Assembly: GCA_012837925.1 (NCBI GenBank)
Contig: DUQE01000123.1
Span: forward strand, 1 to 36,673
DNA from: Bacillota bacterium
GTDB taxonomy: Bacteria; Bacillota; Limnochordia; Darwinibacteriales; Darwinibacteriaceae
Direction of reading: 5' to 3'
DNA: 36,673 bases
Part shown: positions 1 through 8,348 of the stretch, piece after piece
Position numbering within the stretch: position 1 is the first letter of the stretch
Layout: each line of letters starts with the position of its first letter
Position numbers and translations under genes: made by a program
Notes under the pieces: model-generated
The model's input: the letters and a program-made list of their open reading frames with translations, nothing else
The model's database searches: none
Told to the model about the DNA's origin: nothing

Positions 1-1161
1 GGGCAAGACCGCGACATCCCAGGGTTTGATACCTCCTCCCAGCCAAATCGTAACCAGACAGCACTGTTACTGGCACGTTTGTTACAGCACTTAGGCGGTG
101 AGGACCACATGCAATCTCGCCGGTTTGGTGTCAGTCAAAATGTGTACTTGGACAGCATGATATTCAGTTACAACCAAAGGGTCGCCCCCGAGAAGGCTCT
201 AACGGCCAGCCAAGTTGAACTCTTGTATCGATTGGTCTTAGAGTTCAGTGAGGAGCTAGAAATCTTGGGTTATGCGATCCAGGACTTTCAGCTGCTCCAC
301 GCCCAGAGTCTCTCTGCACCGCAAGGTGGTTTATTCACAGAGCGTAAACTCTTATACTCTGAGCAGGTTCTCGCGGCGGCGCGCCGTAATGCCGAACAAG
401 ACGCTCTAGATGCTGAACTGTTTGAACCTGTCACTCCACCACAAACCGTTGTGGCTGAAATCGTCCCAGAGCCTATCAGTCCTCGTAATCTCTGGACTGG
501 GCAGTATTCATCGACACGTTTCTTACCGCCTGCTTCGAGTTTTCGCGCCGATGAGTCGGTGGCCGAAACGTCTCTTCCGATCCAGATTGGCGGAGTTGAA
601 GTGAGTGGAGCCTTGCGCCCAGGAACGACGAACCCTGTATCTGTTCTCGATCGTTCGGATCCTGACGAAGAGACAGTCGAAGGTACAGCTGGCTACGGAG
701 TCTCCATGCGACTGGGAGACGTATCGTTACAGACAGCTGTTGATCTTGGAGTCGACCGTGATTCCTTGGTGCCCAGAACGGCCAGTACATCCGTGGATCT
801 GACGTGGGACTGGTCCGATCTGTTTACATTGAGTGCAGGCTATCGCCAAGGTGTGAAGCTTGGAGAGAATCTGCAGCTCGAAGACCCAGCTGCACCCCTT
901 GTTACCTCAGTCGGAGTCGTCGTTCCCATCAACAGAGGACAAGTACATTTGGGGATGACGCAGGAGTGGAGGAATTCTCTCAAACTAGAAGGAAATTCAT
1001 TGCCTGATGAGGAATTAGCTATGAGTGCTAGTGCGGCTGAACTTGGTCTTAGTTATGACTTTAAAAACGACAGTTCTTTGCGCCTAAACTACAGGTTCAT
1101 TGACTTCACCAACATGGAATCTGGAACCGAAGCGGAAGCGGCCTTTTCGATAAAGTTCTAA
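1..1161 (+). CDS. SLH/OmpM-like outer-envelope protein, 5' truncated by window edge
   Basis: The frame is open from base 1 through the TTG that the ORF track uses, so the gene begins outside the window and about 386 residues are visible. The first residues (GFDTSS, then NRNQTALLLARLL) look like the end of an S-layer homology motif. They are followed by a helical stretch (LTASQVELLYRLVLEFSEEL) of the kind seen after the SLH domain in OmpM/Slp proteins. The last ~200 residues are alternating polar/hydrophobic strands ending in AAFSIKF, with a terminal Phe as in outer-membrane beta-barrels. Known: OmpM-type proteins tether the outer membrane to the wall in diderm Firmicutes, Thermotogae and Deinococcus. 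Inferred: this protein has that role. It could instead be a plain S-layer protein. It lies 17 nt before the next gene, probably in one operon. Confidence 0.6.
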   Translation, partial: GQDRDIPGFDTSSQPNRNQTALLLARLLQHLGGEDHMQSRRFGVSQNVYLDSMIFSYNQRVAPEKALTASQVELLYRLVLEFSEELEILGYAIQDFQLLHAQSLSAPQGGLFTERKLLYSEQVLAAARRNAEQDALDAELFEPVTPPQTVVAEIVPEPISPRNLWTGQYSSTRFLPPASSFRADESVAETSLPIQIGGVEVSGALRPGTTNPVSVLDRSDPDEETVEGTAGYGVSMRLGDVSLQTAVDLGVDRDSLVPRTASTSVDLTWDWSDLFTLSAGYRQGVKLGENLQLEDPAAPLVTSVGVVVPINRGQVHLGMTQEWRNSLKLEGNSLPDEELAMSASAAELGLSYDFKNDSSLRLNYRFIDFTNMESGTEAEAAFSIKF

Positions 1162-1178
1162 CTTTGGAGGGATGAATA

Positions 1179-2117
1179 ATGAGAAAAAGAATTGCTCTAG
1201 TTTTAGCCTTAACGTTGGTACTATCCCTTATCCCCCCTGTGGTCTCACCTTCGGTTTTCGCGAACGTGACGCCTCTGGGTTCTTTGGTCATAGTAGAAGA
1301 AATGCTTTATGGTCAAGCCCAGGAAGGTTCGCTCTTGGAGCGCATTGAAAAGGTGGAAATGGATATCTATGGCACGGTCCAGGAAGGCGCAGTTCTCATG
1401 CGCATCGATCGTGTTCTCACCTTCCTTCAAGACTCTGATGGTGATGGCGGATTGCAGCTCTTGCTGAATTTAGCCGAATGGGGATTCTCAGCCACCCTGA
1501 GTGGAGAGAAACCCATGATTGAGCGGTTGGACAATCTTGAACTCGTATTATATGGTACAGGTCAACCTGGAAACATCTCCAAGCGTGCGGAGCGACTTAT
1601 GCTTGACGTGTGGGGAACCACCAAACTGGATGTGCAGCAGGTGTCCTTGCCGGCACAGACTCTTGTGAAGGTAGCACTGACCAGCACGGTGAACTCCGGT
1701 CAGGCCCAGGTTGGGGATACTGTAGTCTATAAGGTGGTAGAGGACGTCATGATCGGAGGTCGCGTCGTGATACCTGTAGGTACCACTGGAGTGGCCACGG
1801 TGACAGAGGTTACTGCTGCTGCTCGTCTAGGCAAAGACGGAAGAGTGGTGTTGGACTTCGGCAGGGTGTCGTCACTCGACGGTACACAGATACCGCTTAA
1901 GGTCGACGAAACGGCCACCGAGCGAAACAGGTCTTTAGAACTTGCTGCAGGGGCTAGTATGGCCGGCATTATCCTGCTCGGTCCGGTGGGTCTTGTCGGC
2001 GGTTACTTTGTCCGGGGCAAAGACGTACAGATCGAAGCCAATACCCAGTTTTATGTTGAGACGACAAGGGCAATGCCGGTGTTAGGCTTCTACTTTAGAC
2101 CCGCACTTGGCAACTAG
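1179..2117 (+). CDS. Secreted YG-repeat protein of unknown function
   Basis: This is a 312-aa protein starting at ATG behind TTTGGAGGG. It has a clear signal peptide (MRKRIALVLALTLVLSL, cleavage near VFA-NV). Residues ~40-150 hold four degenerate units of about 20 residues with the pattern hYGxxQ(E/P)GxxxxRhxxh (LYGQAQEG, IYGTVQEG, LYGTGQPG; one decayed unit reads GFSATLSGE). Residues ~150-260 form a beta-rich domain (VIPVGTTGVATV, GTQIPLKV). A Gly-rich hydrophobic stretch (LLGPVGLVGGYFV) and a last beta segment follow. I recognise no named family and assign no function. Its position between an outer-envelope protein and the polysaccharide export gene suggests an envelope role. The hydrophobic stretch could be a membrane anchor. 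Confidence 0.75.
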   Translation: MRKRIALVLALTLVLSLIPPVVSPSVFANVTPLGSLVIVEEMLYGQAQEGSLLERIEKVEMDIYGTVQEGAVLMRIDRVLTFLQDSDGDGGLQLLLNLAEWGFSATLSGEKPMIERLDNLELVLYGTGQPGNISKRAERLMLDVWGTTKLDVQQVSLPAQTLVKVALTSTVNSGQAQVGDTVVYKVVEDVMIGGRVVIPVGTTGVATVTEVTAAARLGKDGRVVLDFGRVSSLDGTQIPLKVDETATERNRSLELAAGASMAGIILLGPVGLVGGYFVRGKDVQIEANTQFYVETTRAMPVLGFYFRPALGN

Positions 2118-2140
2118 AGTTCGAAATAAGGTGAGTTTGA

Positions 2141-2174
2141 GAACCGCGGTCCGTAAGGTTCCACGGTTCTTCTT
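2141..2174 (+). terminator. Weak hairpin between YG-repeat gene and SLBB gene
   Basis: GAACCGCGG pairs with CCACGGTTC with one mismatch around an 11-nt loop, followed only by TTCTT. It may be a partial terminator that lets some transcription into the EPS genes, or a processing hairpin. The missing T-run keeps confidence low. Confidence 0.35.
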
Positions 2175-2227
2175 ATGTGTAGACTGGTGAAATGCTATCA
2201 TTTATTGATCTGAGGTGTCGAAGTAGG

Positions 2228-4915
2228 ATGAAAAGGTTATGGACAGGCATAGTGGTAAGCATGCTATTCGTCGCAATTCTCATGGGAAGTGTCCCAGTGG
2301 GTGCAAGTGAGTACCTGCTTGGCGTAGGTGACGTTTTGCGAATTTCTGTCTGGGGTCACTCCGATCTCACGACAGAAGTGGCCGTTCGCCCAGATGGCTA
2401 TATTACCTTCCCCTTAGTAGGCGATCACTGGGCTGTTGACAAAACGCCACGCCAACTGACCGCGGAACTGCAGGAGATCTTGACGGACTTCGTTGTTGAA
2501 CCGCAGGTTACGATCATTGTTAGTCAGTTTCGTACACTTCAGGTACAGGTGCTCGGTGAAGTTCGCTCCACCGGATACTATCAACTGAGAGCAGGCTCCA
2601 GGCTTATGGATGTTCTAGCTTTGGCCGGAGGTCCGAACCGTACGGCCGATTTGAGTCGTGTCACTATCACTCGTTATGTGCACGATGAACTCGGACGAGA
2701 AGAGACTGAAGTCATGCAGGTCGCCCTGAATCAGTTTGTTGAAGCAGGAAGCTTGGCTGATAATCCTTTGATCTCAAGTGGTGACTTGATTTTTGTCCCC
2801 GCTTCAGGTCGAGCAACCATTTTCGGCGATGTTCGTGTTCCAACCAGTTATGATTTGGGCAGTGGCCTTGATATCTTAGATTTGCTCGCCTTAGCTGGAG
2901 GTGCTTTGGACTCTGCAGATCTGGAACGTGTCGTGATCACTAGCCAAACAGACGGTGATCCGGTTGAACAGGTGGTCAATGTACAGGACTTCATGGCCGG
3001 TCGCAGCAAACCTGTCACGATTCGGCCAAATGACGTGGTCTTTGTACCGAAGAAACAGCAGGTTATGGTCCTGGGTGCAGTTCGTAGCCCTGGCATTTAT
3101 ACTCTACATAGTGAAGCACATTTGATTGATATTTTGGCTAGAGCGGGAGGAGTTTTGCCCTCCGGTGATGCTTCCACGGTGGCCATCACTCGCAGGGGAG
3201 ATTCTGAACAAGAGATCATGGTCGTGAATGCAGAACCAGGTTTAAAAGGACAACCAGGGGGCGATAACCCTCGTTTGGTCGCCGACGATCTCATTTTTGT
3301 GCCTGACGGCTACCAAAACGCCCTGGTGCTTGGATATGTTCGCGCTCCAGGTTCGTATGCGGTCCGTGAACACACAAGGCTGCTTGACCTTTTGGCACAG
3401 GCCGGCGGAGCTACAGAACGTGCAGATGAGCAGTTTACTTTAACCCGCCATGGTGAAGTTAAGACGATTGACTTAGGCGCCTTGGAACGTCTGGGTTTAC
3501 AGAATGAAAAGGTGGAACCAGGCGATGTAATCTATGTGCCTGAAGGCAAGAGACAGATCTTGGTTCTTGGTGAGGTGCGTAGTCCAGGCTATCACCAGTT
3601 CCGACCTGGCGATCGCATTTTAGATGCCATCGGACTAGCAGGTGGACTCACAGCTAACGCTCTCCAGGAAGAGGTATCCTTGAGCCGTCAAACGCCTGAG
3701 GGAACGGAGATCAGCGTCATTGATTTTAGTGAACTGATGGACAACCGTTACTTGTCGGAGAATCTTCCTCTGCAGGGTGGAGATGTGATCATCGTTCCAA
3801 CAGCTGATCGCGGTGTCATAGTCCTAGGTGAGGTTCAGCGCCCCGGTTACTATCAATTCCGATCGGGCGATGGTCTACTCGATGCCATAATGTTGGCTGG
3901 CGGCTTTACCGCCAGTGCGGATGAGGAAAACGTGTCTCTAACGAGACAAATGGAAACGGGTCCAGAGATTGAGGTTATTGATTTTAGTCTGTTGATGGAA
4001 GACCGATTCCTGGCTCAGGAAAGAACGCTTAAGGGCGGCGATATTATTATGGTGCCCCGAAGCGATAGAAGTGTTCTAGTCATGGGTGAGGTACGTAGTC
4101 CCGGATACTATGTCTTCACAAAGGGTCAAACGTACATGGATATCATCGGTCGTGCCGGTGGCTTTACGGCTAATGCAGAGCCAACCAAAGTCGCCGTCAC
4201 TCGCAATACGGATGATGGAGTGATTACAGAGACTCTCAACATGGACCTGAGGACAGGTATGCAGGATAACAAACCCCTTGTTGGTGGAGAAATCATCTCG
4301 GTTCCACCGGCTTACCGCATGGTCTTAGTGTTTGGTAATGTGGTACGTAGTGGTGCTTACAACCTGCCTTCAGACGGGCGTCTGCTGGACATCCTGGCTT
4401 TGGCCGGTGGAGTTCAGTCGGTGCACGGCGATGAACGAATTGTGGTGACGCGCCAACAAGCGGAAGGAGAACAGGTATGGGAGTTTACGTACTCAGACCT
4501 TCTCACAGACCAAAGCGAGAACAATCTGCCCTTGGCGGGCGGCGACGTGATCTACGTGCCAGCTGCTAAGAACCAAATTTTGGTCCTCGGAATGGTGGCA
4601 CGTCCCGGTGTATACAGTCTTCCTCCAGGAGGACGGGTCCTGGATGCCTTAGCCATGGCAGGCGGACCCCTGGAACGGGCGGCCTTGGAGAGCGTAGGTA
4701 TTTATCGTGACGAGTCTCTCGAAGGATCAGAAATTGTGGCGATGGGTAAAGACAAGATGCTCTTCACTGGTGATGCTAGCGAGAATCCCCTCCTACGTGC
4801 TGGTGACATTGTCTATGTGCCTGAGACCCGCAAACCTGATTGGACAAAGATCTTCGGGTTCGTTGGGACGATTAGCACATTTAAGAATGCCTTATTGAAC
4901 ATTATCAGTTGGTAG
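2228..4915 (+). CDS. Wza-type polysaccharide export protein with nine SLBB repeats
   Basis: This is an 895-aa exported protein. I chose the ATG at 2228 because it gives a clean signal peptide (MKRLWTGIVVSMLFVAIL) and has GAGGTG 10 nt upstream; the ORF track start at 2192 adds 12 unlikely residues. A Poly_export domain (YLLGVGDVLRISVWG) comes first. Nine SLBB units follow at about 85-residue spacing, each with a [LMF]GxVxxxGxY core and an LLALAGG-like turn. The C terminus (IFGFVGTISTFKNALLNIISW) could be a membrane-associating helix. Known: Wza-family proteins form the export channel for capsule/EPS and usually have one to three SLBB units. Nine is exceptional and would suit a long stalk across a thick wall or periplasm. 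The stop codon lies inside the ribosome binding site of the next gene, so translation is probably coupled. Confidence 0.92.
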   Translation: MKRLWTGIVVSMLFVAILMGSVPVGASEYLLGVGDVLRISVWGHSDLTTEVAVRPDGYITFPLVGDHWAVDKTPRQLTAELQEILTDFVVEPQVTIIVSQFRTLQVQVLGEVRSTGYYQLRAGSRLMDVLALAGGPNRTADLSRVTITRYVHDELGREETEVMQVALNQFVEAGSLADNPLISSGDLIFVPASGRATIFGDVRVPTSYDLGSGLDILDLLALAGGALDSADLERVVITSQTDGDPVEQVVNVQDFMAGRSKPVTIRPNDVVFVPKKQQVMVLGAVRSPGIYTLHSEAHLIDILARAGGVLPSGDASTVAITRRGDSEQEIMVVNAEPGLKGQPGGDNPRLVADDLIFVPDGYQNALVLGYVRAPGSYAVREHTRLLDLLAQAGGATERADEQFTLTRHGEVKTIDLGALERLGLQNEKVEPGDVIYVPEGKRQILVLGEVRSPGYHQFRPGDRILDAIGLAGGLTANALQEEVSLSRQTPEGTEISVIDFSELMDNRYLSENLPLQGGDVIIVPTADRGVIVLGEVQRPGYYQFRSGDGLLDAIMLAGGFTASADEENVSLTRQMETGPEIEVIDFSLLMEDRFLAQERTLKGGDIIMVPRSDRSVLVMGEVRSPGYYVFTKGQTYMDIIGRAGGFTANAEPTKVAVTRNTDDGVITETLNMDLRTGMQDNKPLVGGEIISVPPAYRMVLVFGNVVRSGAYNLPSDGRLLDILALAGGVQSVHGDERIVVTRQQAEGEQVWEFTYSDLLTDQSENNLPLAGGDVIYVPAAKNQILVLGMVARPGVYSLPPGGRVLDALAMAGGPLERAALESVGIYRDESLEGSEIVAMGKDKMLFTGDASENPLLRAGDIVYVPETRKPDWTKIFGFVGTISTFKNALLNIISW

Positions 4916-4927
4916 GAGGTGACGACC

Positions 4928-6382
4928 TTGGAAATGGAAGAAATGGATCTGCGAGAGTATTGGGAGATCATTGTTAAGAAGAAATCACTTGTGGCCATCG
5001 TGTTCATCGTAACCGTCCTTGCTGTCACCATCTACAGCTTTGTAGCCACCCCCATTTATGAGGCCTTCACTACGGTGATGGTTAGGGAATCAGGGTCATC
5101 TATGCAATCAATGTTCTTTGAGGGTCTTGCTGACGGTGCTGGCGGAGGTGGGAATACGGCGCAGAACTATATACAGATCATGAAGAGTAGAACGGTCTTG
5201 GAACGCGTCGTCGAGCAGGTCGGGTCCGAGGAGATCACGGCCAAGAGCTTAGAGAAACTGATTACGATTCAACCTGTCCAGGGTAGTGACGTGCTCAAGA
5301 TCTCCATGGAGTCGCCGGATCCGGAACTTGCACAGATTACCGTAAATACTCTTACGAGCGTGTTCATGGATTGGAACAGAAGGTATCAACAGGAAGATCG
5401 CAGAACGGCGCGCGTGTTTATTGAGGCCCAGTTAGCCGCGGCCCAAGAGAACTTGACGCGGGCTGAGGAGAGGCTCAAAGAGTACAAAGAGCAGGAACGA
5501 GTCTTTTCCTTAGCTGAAGAAACCGTTGCCAAGATTGAGCAAATGGGGCTGATGGACGCTCTCTTAACGGAGATTAGGATAACTAAAGAGGAAATGGCCG
5601 AACGGATGATTAAGGTGAGGGAGAATTTGGCCAAAGAGGACGAGACGCTGATTTCGTCGACCTCCATTGGGCAGAACACCTTTGTCACCGAGTATAAGAG
5701 ACGTTTGGCGGATATAGAGATTCGTCTGTCGAGTGCAAGAGAGAAGTATACAGATCGACATCCAACGATTGTATCGTTGCTTGCTGAAAAAGAGGATATC
5801 ACCAACAAGCTTGCTGAAGAGGTTGAACGCGTAATAGGTACAGAGACAATGTCCCTCAACCCGGTTCACAGGCAATTGTACGCCACGTTAATTGACCTCG
5901 AGGTTGAAACCATGGGACTCGGTGCTCGAGAGGCAGCGTTGGTTCAGCTCATAGAAGCACAGGAGAGAGAACTTGACTTTCTACCTGCGCGCGAGTTAGA
6001 ACTGGCCAGGCTGATCCGTGATGCCAAGGTAACGGAAGAGCTGTATATACTACTTCGGACCAGGTATGAGGAAGCTCGAATTTCGGAAGCGATGCAGACC
6101 GCTGATGTGCACGTCATTGATGACGCTATCTTGCCGGAATCTCCTGTTAAGCCGCGTAAGATGTTGAATATCGCCATCGGCGTTGTTTTAGGAACCTTCT
6201 TAGGTGTAGGCATTGCCTTCCTTGCTGAGTTCGTAGATAACACATTGAAGACAAAGGACGATGTGGAGCGCTTATTAGGGATCCCTGTCCTTGGTCAGAT
6301 TCCAGACTTTGACCTAGTTGATAGTAATGGTGGTCAGAAAAAACTATTCCAGAGGAACAAGGGCGGTGGGTTTAGTGCGTAG
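4928..6382 (+). CDS. Wzz/CapA-type polysaccharide chain-length regulator
   Basis: This 484-aa protein is read from TTG 4928, eight nt after AGGAGG. The GTG chosen by the ORF track is part of that ribosome binding site. N-terminal transmembrane helix (LVAIVFIVTVLAVTIYSF), a long extracytoplasmic coiled coil (residues ~150-390, rich in E/R/L), a GNVR-like segment (LPARELELARLIRDAK), the Pro-rich motif PESPVKPRK, and a second transmembrane helix (IAIGVVLGTFLGVGIAFLAEF) occur in that order. A short cytoplasmic tail follows (LLGIPVLGQIP). This is the architecture of Wzz/FepE/Etk and CapA proteins, which set polymer length and activate the partner BY-kinase through the cytoplasmic tail. The kinase is encoded next, with an 8-nt overlap. 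Confidence 0.92.
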   Translation: MEMEEMDLREYWEIIVKKKSLVAIVFIVTVLAVTIYSFVATPIYEAFTTVMVRESGSSMQSMFFEGLADGAGGGGNTAQNYIQIMKSRTVLERVVEQVGSEEITAKSLEKLITIQPVQGSDVLKISMESPDPELAQITVNTLTSVFMDWNRRYQQEDRRTARVFIEAQLAAAQENLTRAEERLKEYKEQERVFSLAEETVAKIEQMGLMDALLTEIRITKEEMAERMIKVRENLAKEDETLISSTSIGQNTFVTEYKRRLADIEIRLSSAREKYTDRHPTIVSLLAEKEDITNKLAEEVERVIGTETMSLNPVHRQLYATLIDLEVETMGLGAREAALVQLIEAQERELDFLPARELELARLIRDAKVTEELYILLRTRYEEARISEAMQTADVHVIDDAILPESPVKPRKMLNIAIGVVLGTFLGVGIAFLAEFVDNTLKTKDDVERLLGIPVLGQIPDFDLVDSNGGQKKLFQRNKGGGFSA

Positions 6383-7094
6383 GTTTAGGAAGAAAAGTCA
6401 GAAGAAAGAACGCCCACTCATCGTCCACGGTGACCCAAAGGCAGTTGGCAGTGAAGCGTTTCGGACTTTGCGTACGAATCTTCAATTTACCAGTCCGGAC
6501 AAGGAACTTAAGAGCATTCTGCTCACAAGTGTAGGTCCTGGCGATGGAAAGTCGACTGTGTCGTCTAATCTCGCCGTGGCCTGGGCTCAATCGGGCCAAC
6601 GAGTGGCGTTGGTCGGTTGCGATCTGAGAAAACCTGTGTTGCACAGAATCTTCTCGATTCCTAACTCTCCAGGTTTGACAGGACACCTTACCGGTATGGC
6701 CTCTCTGGAGGAGGTAGTAATCCCCATTAAGCAGGTGCCTAATTTAGACGTAATCCCATCAGGTCCAGTTCCGCCCAACCCAGCCGAGCTTCTTCAGTCC
6801 AAGGCTATGAATAGCGTTGTTGAAGAACTTGAGGCGAAGTATGACATGGTCATTTTTGACGGAGCACCGGTCATTGCGGTGACAGACGCGGCTGTGATGG
6901 GGAACAAGGTTGACGGCACGGTGCTCGTGATTCGGGCCCATGAAGTGCCTAGGGACGTAGCCCTCCATGCCAAGACTCTCCTCGATCAAGCTAACGCAAG
7001 AATACTGGGAGTTGTTCTTAATGGAGTGCGTCCTCAGGACCAGAGAAACTATCAATATTACTATTATTATGATGATGCGGAGCGAGCTGAATGA
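6375..7094 (+). CDS. BY-kinase (CapB/YwqD-type tyrosine autokinase)
   Basis: About 239 aa from GTG 6375, preceded by GGGCGGTGG. GTG 6366 is also possible, and the track start at 6318 is too far inside the upstream gene. Walker A is VGPGDGKST (about residues 53-61), Walker A' is VALVGCDLRKP, and Walker B is MVIFDGAPVIAVTDA. The tail is a tyrosine cluster (NYQYYYYYDD), the autophosphorylation site typical of these kinases. Known: the cytoplasmic kinase oligomerises with the Wzz-like partner, and cycles of tail phosphorylation control polysaccharide assembly. The A' motif (VGCDLR) and Walker B (DGAP) differ slightly from the usual IDADLR and DTPP. The gene overlaps the downstream phosphatase by ATGA. 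Confidence 0.93.
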   Translation: MRRFRKKSQKKERPLIVHGDPKAVGSEAFRTLRTNLQFTSPDKELKSILLTSVGPGDGKSTVSSNLAVAWAQSGQRVALVGCDLRKPVLHRIFSIPNSPGLTGHLTGMASLEEVVIPIKQVPNLDVIPSGPVPPNPAELLQSKAMNSVVEELEAKYDMVIFDGAPVIAVTDAAVMGNKVDGTVLVIRAHEVPRDVALHAKTLLDQANARILGVVLNGVRPQDQRNYQYYYYYDDAERAE

Positions 7095-7858
7095 TTGATT
7101 TACACACCCATATTCTCCCTGGTGTTGATGATGGAGCAACGGACCTTGAGATGGCGCTGGCTATGGGCCGTTTTGCTTCTGAGGGGGGTATTACTACTAT
7201 CGCTGCGACTCCACACTTTTATGAGATCCCCACGTGGTCTTTGGTGAAGCAGAAAGTCGAAGAGTTACAGAACGAGTTTCGTAACGCTCAGATCCCTGTG
7301 GATATTGTACCAGGAGCAGAACTCTTGATGGATATGGGTATCATGGATATGGAGGCAAGGGACATTCCCACCTATGGTGATCAAGGGAAGTTTTGTCTGA
7401 TCGAGTTTCCTCTCCAGCAAGTTCCCATGTATGCAGAACAGGTTCTCTTTAATCTGCAGACCAAGGGGATTACCCCCATTATTGCACACCCAGAACGCTA
7501 TGGATCCGTTGTGGAAAATCCCAATTTGGCTCTGGGATGGCTACGCCAAGGATGCCTCGTCCAGATGAACTCCGGCAGTATCTTGGGACGTTTTGGATCC
7601 GCTGTTAAGGAGACTGCAAAGATCATGCTGACCTCGAATATGGTGCAGCTGGTGGCGAGCGATGGCCACGGCAGCGATCGGAGGAGGTTGAACCTGCCAG
7701 AGGCCTTTGATGCCTTGGTGGAGATCGTGGGGGCGTCTAGGGCGAGGGAGTTGGTGGAGACCAATCCACGAAGCATTTTGAACGGAGACTTCCAGCTCAA
7801 GGTGGAGCCAGTAGAATATCGAAAACGAAGACGTTCCTTCTTTTCCCGCTTTGCATAG
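7091..7858 (+). CDS. PHP-family protein-tyrosine phosphatase (CpsB/YwqE type)
   Basis: A 255-aa cytoplasmic protein of normal length for the family. Metal-binding motifs are DLHTHILPGVDDG at the N terminus, ATPHF, a central IAHPERY and ASDGHG near the C terminus, as in Mn-dependent PHP phosphatases CpsB/YwqE. It removes phosphate from the tyrosine tail of the BY-kinase. The ATGA overlap with the kinase supports a dedicated kinase/phosphatase pair. The basic C terminus (KRRRSFFSRF) is unremarkable. Confidence 0.94.
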   Translation: MIDLHTHILPGVDDGATDLEMALAMGRFASEGGITTIAATPHFYEIPTWSLVKQKVEELQNEFRNAQIPVDIVPGAELLMDMGIMDMEARDIPTYGDQGKFCLIEFPLQQVPMYAEQVLFNLQTKGITPIIAHPERYGSVVENPNLALGWLRQGCLVQMNSGSILGRFGSAVKETAKIMLTSNMVQLVASDGHGSDRRRLNLPEAFDALVEIVGASRARELVETNPRSILNGDFQLKVEPVEYRKRRRSFFSRFA

Positions 7859-7901
7859 AAGTATTACAGGTTGGCACCCTATTGGAAGGGGAATTACAAT
7901 A

Positions 7902-8348
7902 TTGATCCAATGGGCTATTGTTGGTGTTTATGTTCTAGCCATGTTTTTGTTTGCGGGTCAGGATGCGTCTAGTGCAGGCTACACCAGTAGTCTACTGGCA
8001 CGGTGGCTTCCGCACCTAAGTGCTGCTGAACTCAGGCAGCTTGTTTTTCTGGCTCGTAAGGCTGTGCATGTTGTCGCATATGCAGTCTTGACACTGATTG
8101 TGTATCTTGCAGCACGCCGGACGAAGGGACTGCGTCGTGTTGCTCTTCCTTTTGCGGGAGGCTTTGCCTTCATTGTTGCTATGGCTGATGAGAAGTATCA
8201 GAGTCGATTGCTTCATCGCACCGGGACTGTAAACGACGTCCTCATTGATGCCCTCGGTATTGGTGTAACGGTGCTCGGTTTATGGGTTATGATAAGGATT
8301 AAGAGACAAAACAAGGAGGTCGTTGAAGATGTTGAGGACAAACGTTGA
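7902..8348 (+). CDS. VanZ-like membrane protein
   Basis: About 148 aa from TTG 7902, which has GGAAGGGG 8-9 nt upstream. The track start TTG 7851 has no ribosome binding site and is the alternative. Four hydrophobic segments are visible (AIVGVYVLAMFLFAG, VVAYAVLTLIVYLAA, ALPFAGGFAFIVAMA, VLIDALGIGVTVLGLWVMI). The VanZ signature residues are present: ARKAVHVVAYA, then ADEKYQSRL, RTGTVNDVLID. VanZ-domain proteins are small polytopic membrane proteins, one of which gives low-level teicoplanin resistance; most have no assigned role and many sit in polysaccharide or envelope loci, as here. It overlaps the following gene by 20 nt. Confidence 0.85.
   Translation: MIQWAIVGVYVLAMFLFAGQDASSAGYTSSLLARWLPHLSAAELRQLVFLARKAVHVVAYAVLTLIVYLAARRTKGLRRVALPFAGGFAFIVAMADEKYQSRLLHRTGTVNDVLIDALGIGVTVLGLWVMIRIKRQNKEVVEDVEDKR

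Noticed and set aside
476-790. Minus-strand and alternative-frame ORFs of 60-150 aa across the window, such as 476-790, 5386-5859 and 15693-16196
   Set aside because: All lie opposite or within well supported genes, with low-complexity or unlikely composition and no ribosome binding sites. They are shadows.
2228-4915. Regularly spaced similar DNA segments as a CRISPR array or tandem DNA repeat
   Set aside because: The spacing (~255 nt) and partial identity come from protein-level SLBB repeats; the DNA is diverged and the reading frame is continuous.
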